64,000 nucleotides of DNA. Source: Thecaphora thlaspeos (taxonomy: Eukaryota > Basidiomycota > Ustilaginomycetes > Urocystidales > Glomosporiaceae). Position numbers and translations under genes: made by a program. The notes beneath the pieces were generated by a model, which saw only the letters and a list, made by a program, of their open reading frames with translations, was not told the origin of the DNA and searched no databases. Each line of letters starts with the position of its first letter. Position 1 is the stretch's first letter. Below are positions 22,539-34,013 of this stretch, in pieces. The stretch is from contig UWYS01000018.1 of assembly GCA_900291925.1 (NCBI GenBank), positions 124,001-188,000 of the forward strand. Reading direction: 5' to 3'.

Positions 22539-22673
22539 GAGCCAGCAAGAGGCCAAAGAGGGGATGATGGCAGGGTCCAAGAGGCCGCACCGAGCTGTGC
22601 CAGTCGCATCCGCTGAGCTGCCATGCCAGGCAGGGTCCGAACAGCACAATGCAGCTGGTTCCGCCGTAGCATC
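21649..22673. other. Intergenic between peptidase and HSF-type gene
   Basis: Promoter region of the leftward peptidase and 3' region of the leftward HSF-type gene. A (CGT)n run of about ten units lies at 22508-22538. No further gene seen. Confidence 0.45.
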
Positions 22674-24597
22674 TCAGACCGGCGACTTCCGCTTCATCAG
22701 CGCCGGCGAGGCCATGGAAGCTTGCATCCCCGCTTGCTGTCCCAGTGTCGGGGTGTCGTGCTGGCTGGGCCCCGAGTTCGAGGCGGTCCGCTTCAGCGGC
22801 GTCCGCATCGCCTTTGCGTTGGGGCCCTCAGCCTCTGCGCCGCCGCCGCCGAAAAAGCCGGCGTCCTTCACGCCATTCAGGTGCGGCGCGCCGCCCAACT
22901 GCTGCTGGACAAAGCCGTTGCCCTGTAGGTAAGGCGAAGATGGATCAAACGGCCCAAACTGACCGCCGTTGAGCACACTGGGCGCCGGTGACGGTGGCAG
23001 CAGCATATTGATCGCAGCAAACATGGCCTGGTGATTGGGCGTCAGCGGGGTTGATGGCATGCTGAGGTGACCGTAGCTGGCATTGCTCGCCATCAGACCA
23101 CCAGGCGCCGAAGTTGGCGAGACGCCCTGGTGGACTGGGTGGTTTGGGAAAAGGGGCCCGGTCGCTGACGTGTCGATGGCCAGACCCGCTAGCGTCGGCT
23201 TGCCTCCGAACGAGGCACGCTGCGAGCCGTACTGCGGCGGCAGCATCTGCCCCTCGAACGAGACGCTCCTCTGCGGCGGCGCCATGGCCGGGGCGCTCAT
23301 CGTGAAGGGACCCTGCCCGCCACCGCTGGCAAACATTGGGTCGGGGCTGCCCGACCCAGAGGGCCTTGGCTGCTGCCCGCCATACTCGGGCTCAGTCACA
23401 AAGATAGGCGGGTTGTCGTGCAGCTGGGGCGTCCACATGCCCGACGGGGGCATGGACGAGGGCAGGTCGAGGGTCGGGACGCGCACATCGAACGGCGCCT
23501 GGCCGCCGTTGGACTTCTTGATGTGCTCCAGCACGACGCCGAGCACGTCACGAAGCTGTGTGCTGAAGCTCCGCAGCGCCGCATTCTGCTCTGACAGGTC
23601 GTCGAGACGATACGACATCTCTTCGACCCGCTGCCGCAGCTGCATCTGGCCCACACTGACGCTGTACTGGAGGTCGCGCGCCTCGACCCGCGCGTGTTCC
23701 GAGTCGAGCGCCTTCCTCCGGATATCGTCGAGCAGATCAGGCCGTCCGCGCAGAAACTTAGGGTGCGAAAACTCCCAGGTCTGCGTGTCGACCGACTGGC
23801 GGTGGCCGCGCGGCGTCTTGTTGACCTTGTAGAAGCCGTACATGTTGAGCTGGCGAATGAAGCTCGAGAAGTTGCTGTGCTTGAAGTGCTTGCCGAGCAC
23901 CTCCTTGGCAAACTCGTCAAAGTTGCAGACCAAGACGCTGGTCCCGTTGCGGTTCCAGCTGATGAGGTGTTGGTAGTCCTGGTCGCTGACCATGCGGAAA
24001 AGCTTGTAGACGAACTTGCTGCTCTGCCGCTTCTCTGCGGCCAATTCGGCCTCGCTCTGACCGGACAGCAGCTGCGCATCGTCGAGGGAGGCGTCGACGT
24101 CGTTGAGGCCCTGCACCCCGACTTGTGTGTAGGCGGCGCTTGCGGAGCCCTCGGCTGGCGCCGAGGTCGACGCGGACGTCGAGCCGCGTTTGGTCGGCTG
24201 CTCGCCGAACGAGCAATTCGCGGCGGTGGAAGTGGCGATGCCTCCGAGGCCGCCAGCGGCCATCTCGCCGTGCGGCATCATCGAGACGTGAGAGGAAGTG
24301 CCGAGTTCCGGCTCGATGTTGAGTCCGCCCGCTCGTGCTGGCCCAGAGACGCCGCCATTTTGCATCATGTAGCCGTTGGCGGCGGGAGGTGCCTTTGACG
24401 CCGGCGAGCCGGCCGATGTGGTGGCGTTGGCGTGGAACGAGGGGGACGAGGGTAGGACCGATCCGTGCACATCTGAGCCTGGCGACGCCCCCACCGAGTG
24501 CGGCGATGAGGCCGGCGCTCCACCTCCTAGCATGAAGTCGTTCTGCAACCTATGCTGCGAGGCGTGCGACAGTGCTCCGGTGACGTACCTGTCCGTA

Positions 24598-24632
<35 letters not shown>

Positions 24633-24926
24633 CTGCTGTTGCTGCTGCTGCTGCTGAGTGGCAGCGGCGGCGTGTAAGTCGTGGTCGGACGAAGTGTCCA
24701 CAGAGAGGTTGGAGATGTTGAGATGAAGGTTGCCGCTGGACGAGCTTGGTCTCATTGGGTCGGTGCTATCGAGGCCGAATGCGTCGGCGGAGCCATCGGG
24801 CAGACGAACGTGAGACGGTGACGAAGCCGATGGCGGCTGGAGGAAGTCGAACGACTCGTCGAAGCTCTGTTCGGCATCGAGGGCGTTCATGCTGCCGAGC
24901 AGGCCAACGAAGCTAGCCCGTGCCAA
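22674..24926 (-). CDS. Heat-shock-factor-type transcription factor
   Basis: Single exon, up to 750 residues; a start at Met 13 (24890, MNALDAEQSFDE) is an alternative. The HSF-type DNA-binding domain spans about 302-404 (KFVYKLFRMVSDQDYQHL, SNFSSFIRQLNMYGFYKV, WEFSHPKFLRGRPDLLDDI). A heptad-repeat region for oligomerisation follows at about 412-472 (MQLRQRVEEMSYRLDDLSEQN). There is no receiver domain, so it is not Skn7. Whether it is Hsf1 or another fungal HSF paralogue (Sfl1/Mga1-type) cannot be settled by eye. The N-terminal third is low-complexity and holds an uninterrupted run of about 19 Gln (24600-24656). The C-terminus is Pro/Gly/Ser-rich. The role, inferred from family, is nuclear promoter binding at nGAAn-type elements. 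Confidence 0.88.
24600..24656 (-). repeat. CAG/CAA repeat coding for polyglutamine
   Basis: Nineteen consecutive Gln codons, a mixture of CAG and CAA, on the minus strand inside the HSF-type gene. The mixed codons argue for selection on the amino-acid run rather than simple recent slippage. Confidence 0.9.
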
Positions 24927-26624
24927 AGGAGACAGGGCCCTGTGAGACGAGGGCCTGAGGGAAGACGTTAAAGGCCGGAAGACTCTGTATCCCGTGGCTC
25001 GAGCGGTGTGGTTCGTAGGTGGCTAGCAAGCGAAGTCGTAAACGGTGGTGGCCTGCGAAGGATAGTGTAGAAGTGGCAGTGTGGCGATCCCTAAGCAAGG
25101 TGCCTTCGATCCTCGTATAGCTTTGAGCGATACGCTGCAACTACCCCGACAGAGTCGCAACTCGGACTGCTGGAACCTCTCGAGGAGGTGGCGGGAGAGG
25201 GGCGTCAATGGCGGGGAGGTGGGCTGCGAGCAAGCTCAGGGACAGGCGATGGGGGAGCGGTCGTAAGGTGCGTAAGCAGCGCGTGTGGCAGCAGCTGTTG
25301 AGCAGAGGCGAACAAGGCAGGACGGCGACAGGGCAAGAAGGGGATGGGCTGGAAGACGAAGGGAAGACGGCGAGGTAACACGACTAGCACCGCCGAGGCA
25401 GGGCAAGAGGGGAGGAGCGGCGGTCGCCGAGGCGTGCTGGCTCGCTCACGGCTGCGATCCCGGATCCGAGGGGACGCTACCTCTCTGTGCTTAGCGCTGG
25501 GCTGTCGAGCGAAAACGCGCTGCTGCCAGGCCACCAGCAGCGCTCGGGCAAAACAGGGTGGCAGCGCGGGGTGCGGGCGCGCGGGCGAGCGGGCGAGCGC
25601 CGTGTTGCCTTTCCCCCGCCTTGCAGTAGATATGTGTGTCAGTCCTCACACGGCCAGCCCTCGCTCGCTCGAATCGTCCGGGAGTGCCCCATCCTCTTTA
25701 TCGCTACAACTCGCCCTCTCACTCCCAGTCTCTCTCGCATGCTCGCGCTCAATCGGGCTCGCCGTTGTTCGTCGGCATAGGCACGGAGTAGTGCCGATCA
25801 GAGGCAGAGGCGACGGCCGCGTCGTCGGCGGCGTTGCAAAGAGGCGTGCCTTGTCAGTGTACTTGGTTTACAGCGCCGAGCATGATGGACAAGTCGGGGG
25901 CGAGCGAGAGGGGGTGACGTGTCGAGGCCTCTTACCTCGGACGGGCATCTGAGGGGGCCGACAACGAGAGGACAAGGCAGAATTTTAGGGTGGTATCGAG
26001 GATCGTCCGGAAACGAGTGGGTGGAAGAGCCAAGTTCTGTTCTTGAGAAGAAGATCATTTCTGCCGCGTCTCTGGAAGGAGGCAGCCAGGGGCGAAGGGC
26101 GAAGGGCGAAGAGCGAAGAGCGAAGGAGCGAGGGAGCGAGGGGTCGTTGCTATCTAGACTTTGCCGCGCCACCGGTCCGTCAAGACTGGCTGGAGCGGAT
26201 GATCCCCCACATCCTGCGTCTGGCTGGGGCGTCTCGCCTCATCCTGGTGCGCGTCTGACGATGACGAAAAGATGCCAACGGGATCGATGCGTGAGCTCGG
26301 CACCGGCGGCGGCGGCGTCGCCGGCTCGCTGCGCTTCCTCATCCAGCCCCGCCAGCTCGCGGCAAGCAGCGACAGCGGCTGCCAAAGCATGTCAGGTCCA
26401 AGACGGCCTTGCAAAGGTCGTACCGGCGATGGTGAGGGCAAAGGCAGGGTTGAATGCAAAGGCCTGTGGGAGGGCGCAGGCATAGTGTCCCGACCCTCCT
26501 CGGCAGAGGAAGGGCCTTGCACGCCTCTTTGCCTCTGCCTCGCCTCCCACTCCGCCGCTGCCATCAGCTCCACCTCCTTCGCCTTACGATTGATCTTGCG
26601 ACCGAGCTTGGACCTGACCGTATC
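24927..26624. other. Intergenic between HSF-type gene and mitochondrial kinase
   Basis: Upstream region of the HSF-type gene and downstream region of the kinase. A degenerate 7-bp tandem repeat (GGGCGAA / GAGCGAA) runs about 26089-26141. A frame continuing that of the kinase past its stop (26624-26154) is treated as a finding, not as a separate gene. Confidence 0.4.
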
Positions 26625-28661
26625 CTACGGCAGCGGCTCGCTACTCGACGACAGCCGGTTGAGGTGCAGGTACACATCCGTCCCGTACCCCTCCATTGAG
26701 ATCAGCTTTAGATCGCCGCCAAAGTAGCGCGCATACTGTCGGGCCACGACGAACATGTGAGGAGACGTGACAACGTTAGAAGGCTGTACTTGCAGGCGGC
26801 CCAAAGCAGCGCAGTGCTCTCATCTCGACTTCTGAGTCGTACTCACCAGCCTAGCCAGTGGGAGGCCGTATCCGAAGCCGGCCATCGGCGCCTTGAAGTC
26901 CGATGCACTGAACTCGGGGTCTGTGGGACGCGGGCGACACCGAGTAGCCAGGCAAACCAGGCAGATCGTCAGTGAGGATCCTTTTCGTTCTCATCGACGG
27001 GCTGAAAGGCAGATTGATCCGGGACAGACAGGCATGGATGCTTACCGAGGTCTTCCGACTGCGCCGTTGTGTACATGTAGGTCCATACGAGGGGCATCTC
27101 GCTCCGCGGGATTCCGCCACCTTCGTCGCTGATCTTGATCGTGATGTCCTCCTTGCCCTCGACGACAATGACTTTGATCGGTGGGAAATTGTCCTCGTTC
27201 TCGACGCCGTACCGCTCGACGACGGCCCGCAGCGAGTTCTTCAGCAGCTCGAAAAGCATGTGCTGTCGCGGTTCGAGGAGGGAAGGAAGGAAGGGACCGA
27301 CAGAGGCCGGTGCGAAATACAGCGTACAAAGGCCACGGTCAGCAAGGGGAGGGGGGAGGGGGGAGTGGGAAGAATGCAAGGGCCTTAGACGCGAGGCAAG
27401 CCCGAGTTGTGACCAGCCGGTCCACCTAGGAAAAATATCCGCTACTCACATTGAGATGGCTAGGGACGTACATGAACTCGAGGTCGTCTGGGCAGACGAG
27501 CTGGACCGGTGGGCCCTTGAAGAGGCCGTAGTGCTCCTCGCAGACGAAGCGTGCGTTTTCGATCGCCTCGTGGGCCATGGCACCGACATTTGTGTTTGTG
27601 CAGATGATGCCGACGTATTGCTCGCCCTCGGGCGAGCTGGTGCCGGCGCTGCTGGCGATATCGTTCGAGAGGCCGGCCGAGCCGCCTTCGAGCAGCGCCG
27701 ACGACGTTGTCGGCGAGGTCCGGCTCAGCGCAATGTGCTGGCCGATCAGGATGCGGATCCCGATGCGCGACATGTAAAAGCGGTCGAGGAAGCTGTGTAC
27801 GTCGGCCTGGATCGTGTTGAACTTTCTCGACCTCTTGTACTCGAGCACGCCCTGTGCCACCGTCGTGACGACGGCGTCGTGGCGCTTTTTGATCTTCTCC
27901 AGCGCCTTTGTAAAGTCCTCGTTGTACTGCACAATTTCGGCGGGCCACTGCTGATCCGGCAGGTTGGCATAGTAGCGGTGCTCCAGGACAGCTCTCCTCT
28001 TGAGGCCGTTGCTTCGGGAGCTGCTGCCATTTTTACCGTTGCGGCCGCCGAGGGCCACGGAGTCATTGCCGTTGCCGTTGCCGTTGCCGCTGCCACTGCC
28101 ACTGCTGGTGCCGACACCGCCGTTGCGGTGCTTGACTGTACCGTCCCAGCTTGAACTGTCGGCGGGACCATCTTCTAGCGCCGCCGAGTCGAGCAGACTC
28201 GGATTTGGTCTTGATTCGGGCAGCGGTTCCGCGGACTGGGCCGACGCCGCCAGCACCTTCTGCACCGACTCGGGGAGCTGCGGCCTCGGAAAGTTGACGA
28301 GCTCCTCGAACGACTGAGCGTACCAGTTCTTGACCTTGACGATCGACGGTATAGATGAGAGCTCGTGCGGCAGCTCATCGAGCTCCTTGACCCTGTGCGC
28401 GAGACGAATCGGCAGCTCCTCTGAGAGGAAGCTACCTGCCTGGAGAACGGTCCCCGGGTTGGGGTTGCGGCCGAACTGAACCATCTGACGGAGCGAGATG
28501 CCTGCCTGCGGGAACGTCGCAAAGTGATGCAGCTGCGACCGTAGTCGCTGAGAGATCTGGTAGCTCCTGTTGTAGACCGGCGCACCACGGCGCGATCCCG
28601 GAAGCGAGGGAGCGGGCGGGGTTGGAGATGTGAAGCAATGGGGGAGGAGAGAGGGTGGCAA
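26625..28661 (-). CDS. Pyruvate/branched-chain dehydrogenase kinase (PDK family), 5' end unresolved
   Basis: Mitochondrial GHKL protein kinase that phosphorylates an alpha-ketoacid dehydrogenase E1 subunit. Exons: 28661(or less)-27450, 27262-27046, 26920-26847, 26735-26625; introns 27449-27263, 27045-26921, 26846-26736, all GT-AG and in phase. Family signatures in order: HFATFPQAGISLRQMVQFG, ELPIRLAHRVKELDELP, NWYAQSFEELVNFP, YVPSHLN-HMLFELLKNSLRA (N box across a splice), ISDEGGGIPRSEMP (G1 box), MAGFGYGLPLARL-YARYFGG (G2 box across a splice), and ISMEGYGTDVYLHLNRL. An insertion of about 90 low-complexity residues sits in the N-terminal half. The frame at 28661 opens with TTG and no suitable in-frame ATG precedes the conserved part. 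An upstream exon with the mitochondrial presequence is therefore expected, perhaps joining at TCTACAACAG. PDK versus BCKDK is unresolved. Confidence 0.88.
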
Positions 28662-31022
28662 GAGTCAAGACGGGCACACTAGGTCAGTCTTGATTATGCA
28701 GGCGTCTATGGGCTTGCCGCTGTGCAGAGGAGGAACACCCACATGGTTCAAAACCAGACAGACCCCAGAGACGGATGGCTCGGAGCAGGGATGGCTGAGG
28801 CGGTTGACGGCGGACGTTCGGTGAAAGAAGACAGGCAGGATGCTGGCTTTGCTGTGTTTGATTCCTAGCGAGGCAGCAACACGTCGAGCTCCTGGTGGAA
28901 GCGGAGAAGAGCCTGAGTCCGAGCGATGAGGCCTCTTGAGGGCCCCGCGTGGGTCGGTCGAGTGTGTTTTGAGGAGCGGGGGGGGGGCAGGTGGGAAAGA
29001 ATAATGTACCAGAGGGGCGGAGAAAGATCAATTTGCGAGGAGAGGGATGACGAGAGCGGGAGGGTTGCTACGCTGTGACTCTGGGAAGAGAGAAAGGGTG
29101 GATGGAGAATGGGAAGGAAGAGCAGGTGAAGGTAAGAGGTCCGGACCAAGAGGGAGAGGTCCGACGACGACGGCGACGAGTCAGAGAGGTGAGCCGGTGG
29201 GCCAGGCGCGGGGGGCTGTCCCTCAACGCTTGGACCAGCGCCGTCCAGCGCCGTCCAGCGCCGTCCAGCGGCAGCCAGGCAGCGACCGCCTTTTGCAGCG
29301 CGGGGTCAGAGCGGGGCTGTGGGGATAACGCGTGAAACCGGCACAGCTCAGCCCCGGACCGGCCAGCAGCCCCTTTGCTGCCATCGTATGTTCTTCCAAT
29401 ATATATTTTGGTGAACCAGCAAGGCTAGTACATCCCTCCCCTCTTGCTCGCTCCCACAGCCAGGCAGCTTCCGTCGCGACCGCTCATTCGCACCTCTGAT
29501 CGGATCTCGGGAAGAAGCTGTGTCCATACCCAGTTTCCAGAGACACGCAAGGAGACCGTCACCACAGGGCCAGGGCCCGACGAAGCGGCCGATCAGGATG
29601 GATCGTCACACGCAGCGGTCGACGCCTGTGGATGCCGGTGAGGTCGGCGGCCTGGCTCGAAAGGTCACCCGCCCTTCTTCCCCTCCTGCCGATTCAGACC
29701 GCCCTGGCAGGCTGCGCTTCGAGATATCAAGCTTGTCTGTCGAGGCGGCCAGAGGTGAATTGGGGAAGCAAGACAACCCACCTGCTCGTCGATAATCTGC
29801 TGGTCGCTCTTTCCTGCGTAGGCCTCAGACATGATTTCGGACTTGGTCGAAGAGGCGGGTTAAGGGTGGGCTGGGTTGGTGCGCTGCAAGTGCGGTAGGT
29901 GGGATACTGGCATGGCTGGCGCGAGTGCGGGCGTGGGTATGGGCGCTGATGGCCGTGGCGAAAAGATGGTGAGCCTTCTGCTACTACTTACAAGTTAAGG
30001 CTCTGCCTCGTAAGGGTTGAAGGCGCACAAGAAGGGGGGTGACGACCAGCTCGTCTCGGCGGCGAGAGCAAGCGTCCGAGGGACGATATCGTCATGGCTC
30101 GACGTACGCAAACAGGCGCGCTGCTCAGCTGACGAACTCTAGGTCTCGTGCCGCCACTGCCGCCACCACCTGCCTGCTGCCGACAGGAGTCGACAGCAGC
30201 GGAGCGTTCCTTCACCTTCGAACGACGACCCAGGTGAAGGCGCCAAGCCTACAGGCCGGCAGTGACGCAGACGGCGCAGGATGAAGCCACCACGCTGCCG
30301 CGAGCCCAGATCGCCGGAGCGACGTCGGGTGGAAGGACCCTCGGGGCACAGTCCCGTCTCGACGCAGGCGGAGCAGCCAGAGTGTCGCCTCTCGTCTTCG
30401 CAGCGCTGACCCTAAGCTTGCCGTCCTCGGGACAACTCTCCAGTTGATGCTGTCGCGGATCGATGCTGGGGTCCGCCGGGAGACGGAAGGAAGCCAGGTC
30501 GCTTAGGGAAGGCCCGGGAGAGGGAGGCAGGGCTGATCCATCTTTGCTTGCGGATGACTAGTGACTGATGGAGGCGGCGAGGGGAAGGCCTGTCATCCTC
30601 CAAACTCTGTACCCGGCGTTCATGGCAAGGGGAAATCTGCCTGCCTGGCGCCTTCAGGAGACGGCGGCGGTATGTGACCCTCGTGCCCGCGGGACAGCTG
30701 ACTTCGTTTGATCGGGCTGTAACGCATCGGGGCTTGTTCGTCGGCTTATGTCAGGCTGACCAGCGTCTGCAACGGGGCACAACGGGGCAGATCGTGATCG
30801 ACGGCCCCGTCCGCGCCTGATCGCCCAGCGCCTGGTCGGGCGGGGCGTGCCCAGGCAATCCGCGCTTTTGCTCGTCGTTCGTCGGGCGGTAGCGAGCCCG
30901 CGAAGCCCGACTGTAGCCTGTGGCTGCCGCTGCGCATCTCGACCTCTTGGCCTCTCACCACCACCCCTCATCTTTCCCCTACCTTTATCCCCCTCCGTCT
31001 CTTCTTTCGCCGCACCGTCGTC
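28662..31022. other. Long intergenic region between kinase and ATP synthase b
   Basis: The kinase and the ATP synthase gene diverge across about 2.4 kb. The left part should include the missing 5' exon of the kinase. A 10-bp unit, CCGTCCAGCG, is repeated three times at 29241-29270, and an imperfect CAACGGGGCA doublet lies near 30768-30787. A tentative spliced small gene at 29598-30258 is listed separately. Confidence 0.4.
29598..30258 (+). CDS. Tentative small multi-exon gene, unrecognised
   Basis: Weak candidate. ATG 29598 opens MDRHTQRSTPVDA, then a 60-bp GT-AG interval (GTGAGG...GATTCAG) leads in phase to DRPGRLRFEISSLSVEAARG, followed by another donor GTGAAT near 29755. Further downstream, a Met/Gly-rich frame near 29912-29968 ends at a GTGAGC donor, and an acceptor (CTCTAG, near 30143) precedes an open stretch beginning VSCRHCRHH that stops near 30258. 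The middle splicing is not resolved and I recognise no domain. The evidence is only matching splice signals and protein-like composition, so it could be noise in a GC-rich region. Confidence 0.2.
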
Positions 31023-32660
31023 ATGTCGTTCCGCGTCGTTGCGCAGCGGGCCTCCAGGGCCGCCGTCGTCCGCCCCGCTACCGTCGCCGTCGCTCCCCGT
31101 CGGGCCACCGCATCGACTCTCCGCTTCTACTCCGACAAGCCTACGCCCGAGGCCAAGGCGTCCAGCCTGATCGACTCTCTTCCCGGCAACAGCCTCGTCT
31201 CTAAGACCGGCTGGGTCACTCTCGGCACTGGTCTCACCGCCATCGCCATCTCCAAGGAGATCTACGTCGCCAACGAGGAGACTGTCATCTTTGTTGCCTC
31301 TCTCGTCTTCGCCGTCATCGCCGGCCGAGCCGTCACTGGCCCTTACAAGGAGTGGGCCGACAGCCAGATCGAGGTAAGGATCTCCTGGTCATCTTGTCGC
31401 CTTGGTCGTCGTCGATGTACTGGATATGCCGCCATCGCCGTCGATATCGGTTTACAAGCGCCTGGAAGCCAGCAGGGGGGCGAATGAGGGCTGACGGGAT
31501 GGACCGAGCTGGTCCGGCTTTCGTTTGTTCAAAGGGGCACGACGATCGTGACTTGCTTTGACTTGCTGCCTGTCCGCCCTTAAACGACGGTGGTGGCCGC
31601 CTTGCACTCGTGGCGGGCCCGTCAAAGGCAGGCCCTTGGCTGCATGGTCGAGCCGGCGAACGGTCCGGTCCAGCCCCTCAACCCCTCGTTCCCTTGCAGG
31701 TGCGATCCTCGTGACCGTCTGACTACGGCTGGAACGACGGTTTCTACCTTGAGGTTTCCGGGAAACAGCGCCGGGTCATACAGCATCCTCTCGGCAGACA
31801 AGGACGCGGGCACAAACGGCTTCCTATCCTACATAGTTGCTCTCGTGGCGCGACTCTCGAGAGAAGCGGTGGGGTCTCAGGGCCCTTGTCCGACGGCTGC
31901 CATCGTCCGGTCGAGCCTTGATCTCAGAAGGCGAACGGCGCGGCGCCATTACCTACTGCGACAATGAAGCTCGCGCTTCCCAACGCTGACGACCTGGACG
32001 CTTCTTTCTCTTCCTCTCTCTTCCTCCTTTTCCCTCCGTTCCTCCACCCCTCCGTCCCTCCCTCTCTTCCTCCCTCTCTCTCTCTTTCCCTCTTCGCCCA
32101 TCTCGTCCCCGATCAGAAAATCTCCGGCATCCTGAACGGAGCGCGCAAGATCCACACGCACGCTGTCCAGGCACGCATTGACTCGGTCGAGCAGCAGAAG
32201 GACGTCGTCGACATCACAAAGGCGCTCTACCAGATCGCCAAGGAGACGGCTGAGGCCGAGAAGGAGGTCTTTGAGCTCAAGCAGAGGACGACGATCGCTA
32301 CCGACGTCAAGGGCGTCCTGGACAGCTGGGTTCGATACGAGGCTGCCGAGCGCGAGCAGGAGCAGCGACAGCTGAGCGAGGCCGTCATCAAGAAGGTCCA
32401 GGACAGCCTCAAGGATGACAAGCTGCAGAAGCAGATCCTCGACGACGCTGTCGCCGAGATTGAGCGTGAGTAGCGTCGCGGAGACGGGACCCTCGGAATG
32501 CCCTCGCCCTCGGTAGCGTATGCGCGCCCAGAGGGTGCACTAGCTCTCGACGATTTGAGCATGCCTAAAGACTGACAACACGTCCTTTCACGTCTTCCTG
32601 ATCACTCGGTCTCCCTCTTTACCTGCACTCACAGAGCTCGTCAAGAACAAGGTTCTCTGA
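31023..32660 (+). CDS. ATP4: Mitochondrial F1Fo ATP synthase subunit b (subunit 4)
   Basis: Peripheral-stalk subunit b that holds the F1 head still against the rotating c-ring in the inner membrane. Exons 31023-31373, 32117-32465, 32635-32660; 241 residues, close to the yeast 244. The N-terminus (MSFRVVAQRASRAAVVR) is an Arg-rich presequence. A hydrophobic hairpin follows (WVTLGTGLTAIAISKEIY, then VIFVASLVFAVIAGRAV), then the long charged helix (ARKIHTHAVQARIDSVEQ ... KEVFELKQRT). The last exon supplies only QLVKNKVL plus stop; the split codon C|AG fixes the junction. The first intron is 743 bp, long for this window, with a strongly pyrimidine-rich stretch before its acceptor. Divergent from the kinase gene. 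Confidence 0.95.
32002..32096 (+). repeat. Polypyrimidine tract in first intron of ATP synthase b
   Basis: About 95 bases that are almost wholly C and T (CTTTCTCTTCCTCTC type), ending about 20 bases before the intron's AG acceptor at 32115-32116. It far exceeds the usual fungal polypyrimidine tract. Confidence 0.85.
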
Positions 32661-33172
32661 AGCGTCGAGCTTTGATGCCGCACGGCGGTGAAAAGCCAAG
32701 GGGTGCAGGATCCACGCGCAGAGGATCCCACACTGCCCGTCCCTGACAGCGCATGAAGAAGAGACTGTCACAAGGACTGAGATAGAAGGAGCCTGACGTT
32801 GCCGCTTGTCATCGAGGGACGTTGGCAAAGCCACGCTCACACGCAATAAGACGCACAGAAGCACAGACCGAACTCGCTAGCTTGGGATACTGCGTGACAT
32901 GGCCTTCAGCTTGCGCTCTCCTCGCGCTTGTGATCGACGCGGTGCAACGTTGCGGTACGATCATCACGAGGAAGGCCGGTCGACTGCGCTGCTACTGTTC
33001 GATGGAGACAAAGTCGCGCTCTGGTCCGTCTCGCACTTTACGCTTGCTCAACGAGAGAGGCGGGGCACGTACGTACAACCAGGAGGGTCCGGGCCACAGC
33101 CAACGCCAGGCCACGCCAGGCCTCACGTGGCAACTACCGACTTGGACGCGGAACGTCGAAAGCCTGGCTGCA
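32661..33172. other. Intergenic, no gene seen
   Basis: Convergent 3' region between ATP synthase b and the ankyrin gene, about 510 bp. Nothing recognisable. Confidence 0.5.
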
Positions 33173-34013
33173 CTAGGCGTCGTTCACGCTGAGCTTCTCA
33201 GCCTGGAGTTCGAGTCCCTCGTCCTGGTCGTAGTTCTGGCCCTGTTGCTTGTCCTCGACCTGCTGGCTCGAGGTGGCGGGCGCGCCCTCGCCCTGGCCTC
33301 CAATCATGCGCTCGAGGAGAAACTTTACGACGTCGTCCCTCTGGTTCATCTGAGCCTCGCTCATCGGGCCCCTCCCGGCCTTGTTCCTGACGTCCCACAG
33401 CCTGCGCTCCGAGCCTTGCTCTTGTTTTTCATCGCCCGAGGGTTGGACGTGGAGGAGGAGGTTGAGCTTGCTGGCCTGTTGCGGGTTGGCACGCTCGCAC
33501 GCTTCGATGCGGTTGATGAGCAGAGTGACGACGGCGAGGTGCCCGTTCAGGCCGGCCCAGTGGAGGGCAGTGTTGCCCGAGGCGTTCTGATGGAGGAGGT
33601 AGGGGAGCGTGCTGTGTGGGAGCAGATAGTTGACCATTTCTGCGCGAGGGTTGTCGCAAGCAGAAGAGGAGGCGAAGAAAGGCGGCAAGAGGAAGCGAGA
33701 GGGAAAGGGGAGATATACCTCTTGGATGTCAGTCTCGCGACAACCAGACAAGGTGGAGCGAGTCTCTGTTAGAGATGTTGCGTGGCTCGCGCGTGGGCTC
33801 ACCTCGGTGTCCGTTGGCGGAGCAATAGTGGAGCAGGGTGTTGTCGGAGTCGTTCTTGAGCGACATGAGCAGCTGCGGTATATGGTCTGGAGAGGAGGCG
33901 AGCACGGGATCGAGCAAAGCGGCCACATCCTCGAGGTCTCCAGCTCGAGCGGCAAAGAAGAGGTCGTCGACCTGGTCCTCTGTGAGAGCGGGGATCGGAG
34001 CTGTGGGGACCAT
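33173..34013 (-). CDS. Ankyrin-repeat protein, Yar1-like
   Basis: Two exons, 34013-33803 and 33639-33173, with intron 33802-33640 (GTGAGC...CGCAG); 225 residues, near the yeast Yar1 size (200). ATG 34013 starts MVPTAPIPALTEDQ. Ankyrin units: FFAARAGDLEDVAALL; then NTLLHYCSANGHR-EMVNYLL, whose helix pair spans the splice; then NTALHWAGLNGHLAVVTLL. A charged helical region and an acidic/Gln-rich tail (QQVEDKQQGQNYDQDEG) follow. Yeast Yar1 is a chaperone for ribosomal protein Rps3 (uS3), and its compact ankyrin domain plus acidic tail resemble this. Ankyrin repeats are common, so the Yar1 call is moderate. It diverges from the ribosome-assembly gene NOP53 next door, which agrees with that role. 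Confidence 0.72.

Noticed and set aside
26272..26727. 151-codon plus-strand frame
   Set aside because: Antisense to the last kinase exon and its downstream frame; no motif.
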